64,000 nucleotides of DNA from Neoluteolibacter marinus (GTDB taxonomy: Bacteria > Verrucomicrobiota > Verrucomicrobiia > Verrucomicrobiales > Akkermansiaceae), in the NCBI RefSeq assembly GCF_014904755.1, contig NZ_JACZFQ010000072.1, forward strand, positions 1-64,000, read 5' to 3'. The position numbers and the translations under genes were made by a program. How positions within the stretch are numbered: position 1 is the stretch's first letter; each line of letters starts with the position of its first letter. Shown here piece after piece: positions 45,925 to 54,781 of this stretch. A model generated the notes under the pieces. That model saw nothing but the letters and a program-made list of their open reading frames with translations. It made no database searches and was not told where the DNA came from.

Positions 45925-47130
45925 TCAGGAGTCGCTCGAGCGCTCGGAATCGCCTTGCTGACCGGCGGGGACTTCCGCGGCGGTCGGTGCCTGGACGATC
46001 TCAACCGGGGCCCCGCTTGGCGCGTAGGGAAGGCGCGTGGTGGAGAGCCACTGGCCGCTTTCGAGGCCGTCGCGCACGACCAACAGGTCGGCGGTCGACC
46101 AAACCGGCGCGATCTTGGTCCGGACGATCGCTGGATTCTCGCGATCGACCAGATAGACGCTGTTCACCCCGCGCATGGCGTGGCGGGGAAGCACGAAGAC
46201 CTCCTCGAGGATCTTGCCTTGGATGGATGCACGGACAGGCTGGCCGATGCGCAGCGGAGGTTTGCCCGAAGCGAGGCCAAAGGGATCTTCAATTCGGGCG
46301 ATGGCGAACAATTCCCGCGACGATTCGTCCAAAGTGCCTTCGGTGCGGACGATGGTGGCCCGCCAAGTGTTGCTGCTGGCCGCACCCAAGGCGTCGGTGA
46401 GAGTGACGGGGACTTCAGTGTCCCCCGGCTGCGACGGCAAATCCACGAAGCCAAGCTGGCGGGGCGAGAGGGGCAGGCGGATTTCCGCGAAATCGGTTGC
46501 GAAAACTTCACCCAGAGGCGTCGAGCCGCCGACCGCTTGGCCTAGTCCGACCGCCCGCTGCTGGACGCGACCATCGAAAGGGGCGCGGATTTTGGTGCGA
46601 TCCAGGTCGCGCCTGGCTTGCTCGAGATCGGCCTTCGCGGCATCGACCGAAGCCTTGGCTTCCTTGAGCTGGGGAATCCGCAGGACCAGCTCGGAGGGTT
46701 CTTCCTCATAGCCGAGGTCCTGCCAGTTCAGCCGGGCTTGTTTGGCGCGGGCCTCTTCCTGGACTAGGACCGCTTCCGCCCGGGCCAACCGTGACTCCGC
46801 CCCCGACACGGCGACCTGGAAGTCGGCGGGGTCGAGTTCCGCCAGTACGTCGCCTTTTTGGAAAAAAGCCCCGTCCTCGAAGCCCGGGTGAATGGCGACG
46901 ATGTTTCCGGCGACCTGTGGCGTGAGGGTGGTGGTGTAGTGGGCGCGCACGCTGCCCTGGCTGTCCAGCAGGACCTGGAAATCGGTCCGGCTGAGTTCGA
47001 GGATCTCCGTCTTGAGCGTTTGGGGAGGGGCGGGCTGCGGCTTCGGGGCTTCCAGCGGAATGCCCAACCGCCACGCGGTGAGCGCACCGAGCGTCAGGAT
47101 GACAACTGGAATGAGGAGTCGGAGAAGCAT
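45925..47130 (-). CDS. RND-type efflux periplasmic adaptor (membrane fusion protein)
   Basis: A 401-residue HlyD-like protein. N-terminal membrane anchor at about residues 4-23; biotinyl-lipoyl halves VAGNIVAIHPGFEDGAFFQK (about 74-93) and TKIRAPFDGRVQQRAVGLGQ; a helical hairpin between them (about 100-180); then beta-barrel and membrane-proximal domains. It should link an inner-membrane pump to the outer-membrane factor encoded just upstream. No RND pump gene follows, which is unusual. 80 bases separate the two genes. Confidence 0.9.
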   Translation of the reverse strand: MLLRLLIPVVILTLGALTAWRLGIPLEAPKPQPAPPQTLKTEILELSRTDFQVLLDSQGSVRAHYTTTLTPQVAGNIVAIHPGFEDGAFFQKGDVLAELDPADFQVAVSGAESRLARAEAVLVQEEARAKQARLNWQDLGYEEEPSELVLRIPQLKEAKASVDAAKADLEQARRDLDRTKIRAPFDGRVQQRAVGLGQAVGGSTPLGEVFATDFAEIRLPLSPRQLGFVDLPSQPGDTEVPVTLTDALGAASSNTWRATIVRTEGTLDESSRELFAIARIEDPFGLASGKPPLRIGQPVRASIQGKILEEVFVLPRHAMRGVNSVYLVDRENPAIVRTKIAPVWSTADLLVVRDGLESGQWLSTTRLPYAPSGAPVEIVQAPTAAEVPAGQQGDSERSSDS

Positions 47131-47210
47131 GAATCAGATGGGCGAACGTGCACCGCAAAGCGGGTTTTGCCAAATACGAACAGGATCGGCCGGAATTGCG
47201 CCTTTGTGCG

Positions 47211-48653
47211 TCAACGGGCCTCGGTCTTGAAATCACCGCCGAGGGCGAGGTGGAGATCGATGCGGTTTTGGAGCCGGTCGTTGCGCAGCCGGATCAAACC
47301 GCTGCGGGCGTTGGTGGCGCGGTTCTGGGACTCAAGCACGCGCAGGATGTCATCATTGACCCCGTCGGAGTAGTCGCGCGCCGCTTGCTTCTGGGCGAGA
47401 GCGGCCTGCTCGACTTCCTGGATAAGGTAGGCTTCCTGCTCGGCCAGCGAGAGGTCGGCGGCGAGGGCGGATTCCACCTCGCGGAAGGCTTCGAGCGCGG
47501 TTTGGGAGTAATCGTGGATGGTGGCTTGGTTGGCGGCCACCGCGCCCCGGGCGTCGGCCGCCAGGGCGCCGCCCTCGTAGAGCGGTTGGCTCAGGTTTGC
47601 GGCGATCGATGAGGTGAGCCAGGCCGGATTGAGGAGGTTCGAGAAGTGATCCACCGAGGTGCCGCTGCCGGCGCTGAGCGCGAGACGCGGGAGGAGGGCC
47701 TTGCGCGACGCGTCGGCGCGTTTGGCCGAGGCGAAGATCCGCGCCCTCGCTGCGGCGAGGTCGGGGCGGCGCTCGATGAGGTCGGCGGGGATCCCGGCGG
47801 GCACGCCCGGTTTCAGGGTGGGGAGCTCGCGCTGGGCACGGGTCCTGCCGGAAGGATAGCGGCCGGTCAGCACCTCGAAGCTGCGGGCGGCTTCGTCACG
47901 CAACAGTTCGGTTGCCTTCACCGCGCGCTCCGAAGCGGAGACGTTGGTACGGCCGAGCTGGACGTCGAGGGCACCCTGACCGGCGCCGCCCTTGAAGAGT
48001 CGCTCGACGGCGCGGAGCACCCGCTGGTTGGAGTCGAGCGTGCTGTGGGCCAGCTCCAGCAGTTGCTCGGTGGCGATCAGGTTGCACCAGGCCTTGGCGG
48101 CGTTGGCGGCGAGGGACAGGCGTGCGCCGCGGTAGTTGGCGCGAACGACCGCGTAGTCGGCATCGTCCGCGGCATTCAAGTCCCGCAGGCGCCCCCAGAG
48201 GTCGGCCTCCCAGCCGGCGGCGAGGGACAGGCCGTAGCGCTCGCTTTCACTGGCGGGCAGCTTGCCATTCTCGGAAATGCTGTAACCACCCGAGGTTCCG
48301 AGGCTGGCGGTCGGGCGGATCCGGGATTTTCCCGCGATGTTGGACTCCTTCGCCTGCCGCATCCGGGCGGCGGCGGCCTTGAGGTCCTGGTTGTGGGCGA
48401 GGGCCTCGTCGACCGCGCGGTTCAGATCCCGGTCGGAGAACTCGTTCAGCCAGCCGGTGCTGATCTTGCCATCGCTGCCGCTTGACGCGGCTTGCCAGGT
48501 GGCGGGGCTGCCGACTTCGATCCGTTCCCGCGGCGATTCGAAGTTCATATTATTGCAAGCCGCGAGGGGCAATCCGGCGAGGACGATGAGATGACGCAGA
48601 CGGCCGGCCGGGGATGGTCCGGTATGCAGGCTGTGACGGGAATTCCGTTGCAT
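47211..48653 (-). CDS. Outer-membrane efflux lipoprotein (NodT/TolC family)
   Basis: A 480-residue protein with a lipoprotein signal (IVLAGLPLAAC, Cys33). Two TolC-type repeats: FSDRDLNRAVDEALAHNQDL (about residues 68-87) with AARMRQAKESNIAGKSRIRP, and the second half with IPADLIERRPDLAAARARIF and YSQTALEAFREVESALAADL. It forms the outer-membrane channel of a tripartite efflux system. First gene of the minus-strand pair with the adaptor. Only 32 bases separate it from the divergent protease gene. Confidence 0.92.
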   Translation of the reverse strand: MQRNSRHSLHTGPSPAGRLRHLIVLAGLPLAACNNMNFESPRERIEVGSPATWQAASSGSDGKISTGWLNEFSDRDLNRAVDEALAHNQDLKAAAARMRQAKESNIAGKSRIRPTASLGTSGGYSISENGKLPASESERYGLSLAAGWEADLWGRLRDLNAADDADYAVVRANYRGARLSLAANAAKAWCNLIATEQLLELAHSTLDSNQRVLRAVERLFKGGAGQGALDVQLGRTNVSASERAVKATELLRDEAARSFEVLTGRYPSGRTRAQRELPTLKPGVPAGIPADLIERRPDLAAARARIFASAKRADASRKALLPRLALSAGSGTSVDHFSNLLNPAWLTSSIAANLSQPLYEGGALAADARGAVAANQATIHDYSQTALEAFREVESALAADLSLAEQEAYLIQEVEQAALAQKQAARDYSDGVNDDILRVLESQNRATNARSGLIRLRNDRLQNRIDLHLALGGDFKTEAR

Positions 48654-48685
48654 TTCCTTGGTTCAGTCGCTGATAGTCGGTCCGC

Positions 48686-49447
48686 GTGACCGTCGAAAGA
48701 AAAGCCCTTACGTCCTTCCTGTCGGCAATTTGTCTTCTGGCCGCCGGTGTGGTTTCCCGAGCGGAGGAAGCTCCGAAACCCGAGACCGCGGAGAAGCCAA
48801 CCGAGACCCAGCCCGAGGGCAAGGAAGAAGCGCCGCCAAAGAAGGACGCAACTCCGGCGGAGGGTGAAAAGCCCAAGGAAGATGCGCCCAAGCCCGAGAA
48901 AACCGACAAGGACAAGCCGGTGGAAGTGATGCCGGATGAAGACGATGCCGCCGCCGCCGAGCGCAAGGAGGCCGCCGAAGGAGCGGTCGCCGTGGCCCGG
49001 CCGCTGTCTTCGGATCCGGTGCAGGTCTACGGTTGGCGCGAATGGGTGAAGGTCGGCGAGAAGGAGGTGAAGCTCGCCGCCAAGCTCGACACGGGTGCAC
49101 GCACCAGCTCGATCCATGCGGAGGAAAAGGAGCTCTTCGAGCGCGATGGCAAGAAATGGGTACGCTTCATCGTCACGGATCCGGGTGAGGAAAAGTCGGC
49201 CCGCATTCGTATCGAGGCACCGCTGACCCGGATCGCCCATATCAAGGAGCCGGGCGGGGAATCCGAGGCCCGCGAGGTCGTTCGCCTCAATTTCACCATC
49301 GGCGACCGCAAGCTGCGCGCCGACTTCACGCTCAACAACCGCAGCAACATGCTGAGCCCGGTCCTGATCGGTCGTACCACGATCAAGGAGCTCGGCTGGG
49401 TGGATCCGTCCCGCCCCTATCTGGCCGACCAGAAGATCATGCGCTGA
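48686..49447 (+). CDS. Exported retropepsin-like aspartic protease (RimK/LysX-associated type)
   Basis: A 253-residue protein starting at GTG 48686 with a signal peptide (residues 1-25). Residues 26-105 are a Lys/Pro/Glu-rich linker. The protease-like domain (about 110-253) has the active-site DTG in KLDTGARTSSIHA (near 136-148) and the family end NRSNMLSPVLIGRTTIKELG. Pfam places this domain with RimK/ATP-grasp neighbours. It is the first gene of a cassette with the 7TM and ATP-grasp genes, and may process or trim the peptide product. Confidence 0.9.
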   Translation: MTVERKALTSFLSAICLLAAGVVSRAEEAPKPETAEKPTETQPEGKEEAPPKKDATPAEGEKPKEDAPKPEKTDKDKPVEVMPDEDDAAAAERKEAAEGAVAVARPLSSDPVQVYGWREWVKVGEKEVKLAAKLDTGARTSSIHAEEKELFERDGKKWVRFIVTDPGEEKSARIRIEAPLTRIAHIKEPGGESEAREVVRLNFTIGDRKLRADFTLNNRSNMLSPVLIGRTTIKELGWVDPSRPYLADQKIMR

Positions 49448-49465
49448 TTCTTCCCGCCGCTTTTC

Positions 49466-51007
49466 ATGGCATCACGCATCAAACTGATCCTGGTGGTCGC
49501 CATCCTCAGCCTGATCGGCGGAGGCATTGCAGCCTACAAGCACGTCGAACTCGGCCTGCCCCTGCGCGTCGGTGATCTTCCCGAGCAGTGGCTGGTCGAA
49601 GCGAAGATCACTTTCATCGCCGACGGCGGGAAGGTGAACGCCCGGCTCTCCCTGCCGGCCGCCGCCATCGACGAAGGACTGGGCAAGGATGCCGGGTCGG
49701 TGGGTTACAACTACTATGTCGACAAGGATCTCGGGGAATACACCGCGGTCTGGACTTCCGAGAAGAAGGAGAAGGACGAGAACCAGGCCATCTACTACCG
49801 CGTGAGTTTCCCGCGGCGGCAGAAGAGCGGCGGCGAGCCAATCCCGAATGCCGGCGGCGGCAAGCCGGAGGCCGTGACACCCGGATTCGCCGGGGCGATG
49901 GAGGATGCGGCCAAGAAGGTCGTCGAGCGGGCGAAATCGGTGTCCGCCGATCCCGACTCATTGTTTGTGGGATTGTTCGGCGAAATCGCGGCGATCGAGA
50001 CTTCGCAGGAAGTCGGCCTGCTTCGCGCCCGCTACGAGGACGAGTCCGGGCGCAGTGCGTTGACGGTTTTGGGCATCGATCTCCTGAACATGGCCGGGGT
50101 GCCCGCGCGGGTGGCCTACGGCGTGCGCCTGGAGGAAGCCCGCGGCAGCCAGCAACCGATCCGCCTGGTTGAATACTACGATGGTGCGACTTGGAAAGTC
50201 AGGGACCCCGATGAGCCTTCATCCACCATCGATCCGACCAAGATGTTCGTCTGGAACCGCGGTGGCGGTTCGCTGTTCGAAGTGACCGGGGGGGAGGCCT
50301 CGCAGCTCGTTTTCACGGTCATCCGCGACCTGATCCCGCTCAAGGACCTCACCGACCTGCGCGACTCGCCCTTGTTGATTTCCACCATCTTCGGTCTTCC
50401 TGCGTCGGAGCAGGCGGTGTTCCGCTTCGTGGTCCTCATCCCGCTCGGCGCCTTCGTGGTGGTGGTCATGCGCAACCTGATCGGGATTGCCACCCTGGGC
50501 ACCTTCATGCCGGTGCTGCTGGCGCTGGCCTTGCTTGAGATGCCGGTGGACAGCGGGCTGATCATGTTTTCGGTCATTGTCGCGGCCGGCCTGTGGTTCC
50601 GCTTCCTGCTGTCGAAACTGAACATGCTCGTCGTGCCGCGGGTTGCCGCCTGTGTGGTGATCGTGACCCTGCTGATGATGCTGCTCAGCGTGATCAGCTA
50701 CAAGCTGGGCATGCGGTCGGGGCTGCAAATCACTCTCTTCCCGATGATCATCCTCGCATGGACCATCGAGCGCATGTCGCTGATCTGGGAAGAAGAGGGC
50801 AAGCGCAGCGCGCTGCTCCAGGTCGGCGGCTCGCTGGTGGTCGCGGTCATCGCCTACCGGTTCATGGCAGTAAGGCAGGTGAAGTACCTGGCCTTCTATT
50901 TCCCGGAACTGCTGCTGGTCCTGCTCGCGTTCATCATCCTGCTCGGCCGCTACACCGGCTACCGCTTGTCGGAACTCTTCCGCTTCCGGGATTTCAAGGA
51001 GGTCTGA
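49466..51007 (+). CDS. Inactive-transglutaminase / 7TM membrane protein
   Basis: A 513-residue protein with one N-terminal membrane helix (about residues 8-25), an extracytoplasmic domain (about 40-300) with a transglutaminase-like fold that has lost its catalytic residues (VPARVAYGVRLEEAR; YYDGATWKVRDP), then about seven membrane helices (310-505, e.g. FVVLIPLGAFVVVVMRNLIG and YLAFYFPELLLVLLAFIILL). This is the known UUP1/7TM-transglutaminase architecture. It always accompanies the ATP-grasp and protease genes. From memory, such cassettes have been linked to osmotic-stress tolerance; I have not checked this. Confidence 0.88.
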   Translation: MASRIKLILVVAILSLIGGGIAAYKHVELGLPLRVGDLPEQWLVEAKITFIADGGKVNARLSLPAAAIDEGLGKDAGSVGYNYYVDKDLGEYTAVWTSEKKEKDENQAIYYRVSFPRRQKSGGEPIPNAGGGKPEAVTPGFAGAMEDAAKKVVERAKSVSADPDSLFVGLFGEIAAIETSQEVGLLRARYEDESGRSALTVLGIDLLNMAGVPARVAYGVRLEEARGSQQPIRLVEYYDGATWKVRDPDEPSSTIDPTKMFVWNRGGGSLFEVTGGEASQLVFTVIRDLIPLKDLTDLRDSPLLISTIFGLPASEQAVFRFVVLIPLGAFVVVVMRNLIGIATLGTFMPVLLALALLEMPVDSGLIMFSVIVAAGLWFRFLLSKLNMLVVPRVAACVVIVTLLMMLLSVISYKLGMRSGLQITLFPMIILAWTIERMSLIWEEEGKRSALLQVGGSLVVAVIAYRFMAVRQVKYLAFYFPELLLVLLAFIILLGRYTGYRLSELFRFRDFKEV

Positions 51008-51009
51008 CG

Positions 51010-52098
51010 ATGCAAGACCTGAAGAAACAGGACGCAAGCGCCGGCAAGCTGGCATCCGGGCCGAAGCCGCCCGTCGAGCCTACGACACCTCCCCCCGTGG
51101 CGCCGACCAAGCGTTGGTGGCATCGTTGGATCCGCACCCCGCGCGAGCTGCGGGAAATGGGGGTGGTGGGGATCAACATGCGCAATGCCCGCTTCCTGTT
51201 GCCGAACAATCCGCGGCGGCTCTACGAGTTGGTCGACAACAAGCTCCGCACCAAGCAGATCGCGGCCGAGCACCAGCTCGCCATCCCGGAGACCTACGCG
51301 GTGGTTCGCAGCCCGCATGAGACCTCCCGCATTGATCGCCTGATCGAGGGGCGCGAGTCATTCGTGATCAAGCCGGCCCGGGGGTCCGGCGGCAAGGGTG
51401 TGCTGGTCATCATGTCCCGCGAGGGAGATGACTTCATCAAACCCAGCGGAGCCCGCCTGAGCCTCGATGAAGTCCGCCACCATTGCTCCAACATCCTTGC
51501 CGGGCTATTCAGTCTCGGTGGCAGGCGCGATTTCGCCCTCATCGAGCACCGGGTGCAACCGGCGAGGGCGCTCACGGAGATCAGTTTCCAAGGAGCGCCG
51601 GACATCCGGGTGGTGATGTTCCATGGCTATCCCGTCATGGCCATGTTGCGCGCTTCCACCCGCGAGTCGGATGGTCGCTCCAACCTCCACCAGGGGGCGA
51701 TCGGCGTGGGGATCGATCTCGCCACCGGCCGCACGATCCGTGCCGTTCATCACGGCCACCCGATCGAACGTCATCCGGACCTGAAAGTTCCCGTCGTCGG
51801 CGTCCAGCTTCCCCATTGGGATGCCATCCTCGACATCGCGGTGACCTGTCACGAGATGACCGGCCTCGGTTACCTCGGCGTCGACCTGATGATCGACGAG
51901 GAAGCCGGCCCGCTGATGATCGAGGTCAACGCGCGGCCCGGGCTTGCGATCCAACTTGCCAACGGGGTCGGTTTGCTGCGGCGCCTGGAACCCGTCTTGG
52001 CCCGGCACGAAAGCCACCCGCACGATACCAAGGCCCAGAAGATCGCCTTCTCCCAACGAAGCTTCGCGGCCGCCGGTGTGAACGCGAAGCCGGCGTGA
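51010..52098 (+). CDS. ATP-grasp ligase, alpha-L-glutamate-ligase-like (RimK-related)
   Basis: A 362-residue protein; ATG 51010 lies 2 bases after the 7TM gene stop. The N-terminus is a Pro-rich, probably cytoplasmic stretch. ATP-grasp marks: FVIKPARGSGGKGVLVI (about residues 118-134), DIRVVMFHGYPVMAMLR, GYLGVDLMIDEEAGPLMIEV and NARPGLAIQLAN. It should form an amide bond between a carboxylate (perhaps glutamate) and an amine on an unknown acceptor, possibly a peptide or lipid-linked molecule. Last gene of the cassette. Confidence 0.92.
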   Translation: MQDLKKQDASAGKLASGPKPPVEPTTPPPVAPTKRWWHRWIRTPRELREMGVVGINMRNARFLLPNNPRRLYELVDNKLRTKQIAAEHQLAIPETYAVVRSPHETSRIDRLIEGRESFVIKPARGSGGKGVLVIMSREGDDFIKPSGARLSLDEVRHHCSNILAGLFSLGGRRDFALIEHRVQPARALTEISFQGAPDIRVVMFHGYPVMAMLRASTRESDGRSNLHQGAIGVGIDLATGRTIRAVHHGHPIERHPDLKVPVVGVQLPHWDAILDIAVTCHEMTGLGYLGVDLMIDEEAGPLMIEVNARPGLAIQLANGVGLLRRLEPVLARHESHPHDTKAQKIAFSQRSFAAAGVNAKPA

Positions 52099-52210
52099 TC
52101 CGGCAGGAGTCGGGGCGGCGCGGGCAGCGACCGTGCGGGGTGTCGACCTCCCGGGTCCCGATTCCTCGGGGGCGGCTTGACGGGGGCGGGGGGGTTTGGT
52201 CTTTCGGGGC

Positions 52211-52897
52211 ATGTCCGACCCCGTCATCCAGGCCTCGAACCTTCACCGCAGTTATCGCATCGGGAAGAAGAGCATCGAGGTGCTGCATGGCATCGACCTC
52301 TCGATCCACCGCGGCGAGCGCGTCTTCCTTTGTGGTCCCAGCGGCGCCGGCAAGACCACCCTGCTCTACACCCTGGCCGGACTGGAGCATCCGGAACAGG
52401 GGACGGTGCACATCGACGGCACCGACCTCTATTCGCTCGGGCCGAAGCGGCAGGCGGCGTTCCGCAATGCCAAGATCGGCTACATTTTCCAGAACTACCT
52501 GCTGCTGCCCGAGCTCACCGCCTTTGAGAACGTCCTGGTTCCCGGGGCCATCGGTGGCGTGGATGCGGACGCCGCGGCGCGGGCCGCGCTGGAGCGGGTC
52601 GGGCTTGCGGACCGGGCGGATCACCTGCCCGCGGAGCTTTCCGGCGGTGAACAGCAACGGGTGGCGATCGCCCGCGCGCTGGTGAACCACCCGCCGGTGC
52701 TCTTTGCCGATGAACCCACCGGCAACCTCGACTCCCGCAACAGCGCCGAGGTGATGGGACTCCTGCTGGGGCTGGCGGCGGAAAGCGGGACCACGCTGGT
52801 GGTGGTGACCCACGACGAGCATCTCGCCACCCGCGGTGACCGGCGCCTGATCATCAAGGACGGCACGATCACCGACACGACTCCGGTGAGCGCCTAA
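52211..52897 (+). CDS. LolD/MacB-type ABC transporter ATPase
   Basis: A 228-residue ATPase starting at ATG 52211 (MSDPVIQASNLHRSY); an upstream frame adds unlike residues. Walker A GPSGAGKTTLLYTLAGLE (about residues 43-60), Q-loop IFQNYLLLPELTAFENVLVP, signature LSGGEQQRVAIARALVN, Walker B VLFADEPTGNLDSRNSAEV. LolD-type ATPases normally power LolCE-like permeases for lipoprotein or other export, but no permease gene adjoins. Its stop overlaps the converging HupE gene stop by a few bases. Confidence 0.9.
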   Translation: MSDPVIQASNLHRSYRIGKKSIEVLHGIDLSIHRGERVFLCGPSGAGKTTLLYTLAGLEHPEQGTVHIDGTDLYSLGPKRQAAFRNAKIGYIFQNYLLLPELTAFENVLVPGAIGGVDADAAARAALERVGLADRADHLPAELSGGEQQRVAIARALVNHPPVLFADEPTGNLDSRNSAEVMGLLLGLAAESGTTLVVVTHDEHLATRGDRRLIIKDGTITDTTPVSA

Positions 52898-54045
52898 AGA
52901 CCGGGCAGGAAGTCGATCCCCACGAGCCGCTCGACCACCATCAGCAGGCCGGCCACAGCGATGACGATGGAGCCGGCGCGCTTCACCACACGGAAGCGTT
53001 CTCCGAGCCAGCCGAAGCACACGAAGGCCGCGGCCAGCACGGCGATCTGGCCGCATTCCACCCCGACGTTGAAGCCGAGCAGCGCGACGGGCAGTTGGTC
53101 GGGGCGATCGACCGGCAATAGTTCGGCGAGGACACTGGCAAAGCCGAGGCCATGGATCAGGCCGAAGGCGCCGACCAGCAGCAGACGCCCCTTGCCGAGT
53201 TCCTTGACCCAAAGGTTCTCCGCGCCGACCCACGCGATGCTGGCGGCGATCAGGATCTCCACCGGGTTGGCGGGCAGCGTCACCCAGCCCAGCACGGCGG
53301 CGGCGAGCGAAACCGAGTGAGCGACGGTGAAAGTGATGGTTTGCTGCAGCAGCGGCTTCCATTTCGGGGCAAGGAGAAACAAGCCGAGCACGAAAAGGAT
53401 GTGGTCGATCCCGAGCGGAAGGATGTGCACGAAGCCGAGCTTTATCCAGTAGCCGGGCGAGGATTCCTTGGGCCGCATCTCCGGTTGCTCCGGGCTTCGT
53501 TCCGCCACCACGGCGCGCTCGCCGCTGACCATCGGGAGAACCTCCGCGGAGCTGCCTTCGCCGGTGGTGACGATCAGCACCACTCCGAAGGGCTCGCGCC
53601 AGATTGCTTCCAGTTTGCTTGCGCCCGGCGGGAGTTCGGCTTCGAGATGGATCTCGAGCATTGGCAACTCCTCCGCCTCCCCCTCGTTCATGAAAGGCGC
53701 CGGATCCTCGTGAAAGGCCGGGATCTTGAGGTTCCAGGGTAGGGGGGCGCCGTCGGCCTCAAGCTGCAGGCATTCGTGCCAATACTTGTCGCTCTCCCGC
53801 TCGATCTCTTCCCATCCCGCCGGGCCGAGCTGGCGCAACCAGGCCAGGTCTTTCGGCTCCTCATCCTCGTCCCCGCGAAGACCGGGTAACATGTAGGCGG
53901 CGTCCGCTTCGATGATGCCCGATACCTGGGTGCCATGGATCTGCAGGTCGATCGGCATCTCCGCGATCTGGTGGGCCAGCAGGTGGCTGCACGCCGCGGC
54001 GAGCAGGAGAAACAATCCGACGATGCGCATCGGGGTGGAGATCAT
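52894..54045 (-). CDS. HupE/UreJ-family membrane protein
   Basis: A 383-residue protein from ATG 54045 (alternative ATG 54030). Signal peptide, then an extracytoplasmic domain (about residues 25-195) starting HQIAEMPIDLQIHG, then about six membrane helices in the HupE/UreJ region: IKLGFVHILPLGIDHILFVL with conserved His-Asp (about 215-234), TFTVAHSVSLAAAVLGWV, and FGLIHGLGFASVLAEL. Members are linked to nickel or other metal handling. No hydrogenase or urease genes are near, so the role is open. Confidence 0.88.
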   Translation of the reverse strand: MISTPMRIVGLFLLLAAACSHLLAHQIAEMPIDLQIHGTQVSGIIEADAAYMLPGLRGDEDEEPKDLAWLRQLGPAGWEEIERESDKYWHECLQLEADGAPLPWNLKIPAFHEDPAPFMNEGEAEELPMLEIHLEAELPPGASKLEAIWREPFGVVLIVTTGEGSSAEVLPMVSGERAVVAERSPEQPEMRPKESSPGYWIKLGFVHILPLGIDHILFVLGLFLLAPKWKPLLQQTITFTVAHSVSLAAAVLGWVTLPANPVEILIAASIAWVGAENLWVKELGKGRLLLVGAFGLIHGLGFASVLAELLPVDRPDQLPVALLGFNVGVECGQIAVLAAAFVCFGWLGERFRVVKRAGSIVIAVAGLLMVVERLVGIDFLPGL

Positions 54046-54066
54046 CGCGCGGGAGGGTGCTTGCAA

Positions 54067-54654
54067 CTAGAACTCTCCGCGTCGCTGCGGGGAGGCGAGT
54101 GCGGAAAGCCGGAACGCGTCCGCGACTTCGAGGGCGGCACCTTCCAGCAGGCGATCGAGGCCGCCGATTACTTCGAGGATGCCGCGTGTCCACTGTGTGG
54201 CCTGCCAGGCGGGTTCCGAAAGTTCCAGCAGGTGATCGAGCGCGGCTTCGCCCAGGAACGGCTCCAGCCCGTAGCCGACCATCAGGGCCGTGGATCCTCG
54301 CCGGGGATCGATGGCCAGCAGGATGGTCCGGTTCTCACCGCCACGGGAGGATTCGATGGAAATGCCGCCGCCGTTGAACACCCAGAACACATGCAACTCG
54401 AAGGGATGCTCGGCCGGGAAGGCATGGATCATCACGTGCAGCTGGACCTGCGGGAAGGTCCACATCAAGCGGCGGATCGCCTTGCGGATCCGGGTGATGT
54501 CGTTTTTCGAAAGAACACCTGCCGTGTCCGAGACGCCCTCGGTCAAGCGCGGCACCGGCCCCAGCAAGGCGTTCGCCCGTTCCAGGGTCAGCTTGCAGGA
54601 CGGGCATTCCGGCGAGGTCTCGGTCAGCCGGGTCCTGCAGTAAGGGCAGTGCAT
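54067..54654 (-). CDS. TPM-domain protein with N-terminal zinc ribbon
   Basis: A 195-residue protein. Residues 1-22 are a zinc-ribbon-like motif (MHCPYCRTR...CPSC, two CxxC pairs). A TPM domain follows (about 36-165): VSDTAGVLSKNDITRIRKAI, LHVMIHAFPAEHPFELHVFW and VGYGLEPFLGEAALDHLLEL. TPM proteins are usually membrane-anchored and linked to protein or photosystem repair; this one has no signal peptide or membrane helix and looks cytoplasmic. It lies immediately upstream of the HupE gene on the same strand. Confidence 0.8.
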   Translation of the reverse strand: MHCPYCRTRLTETSPECPSCKLTLERANALLGPVPRLTEGVSDTAGVLSKNDITRIRKAIRRLMWTFPQVQLHVMIHAFPAEHPFELHVFWVFNGGGISIESSRGGENRTILLAIDPRRGSTALMVGYGLEPFLGEAALDHLLELSEPAWQATQWTRGILEVIGGLDRLLEGAALEVADAFRLSALASPQRRGEF

Positions 54655-54781
54655 GGGAGATTTCTAACGACTCCCGGTGGTCCAGCGGAAGGCCAAAGCT
54701 GTACGGGATCGGGAGCTCCATGCGGCGGGTTGCCGCTTTTCCCGGTTGGCAAGCGGGCGGACCGCATCGCACGATCCCGCC

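Noticed and set aside
51926-53362. 478-residue minus-strand open frame
   Set aside because: It overlaps the ATP-grasp, LolD-like and HupE genes in other frames, all of which have convincing motifs.
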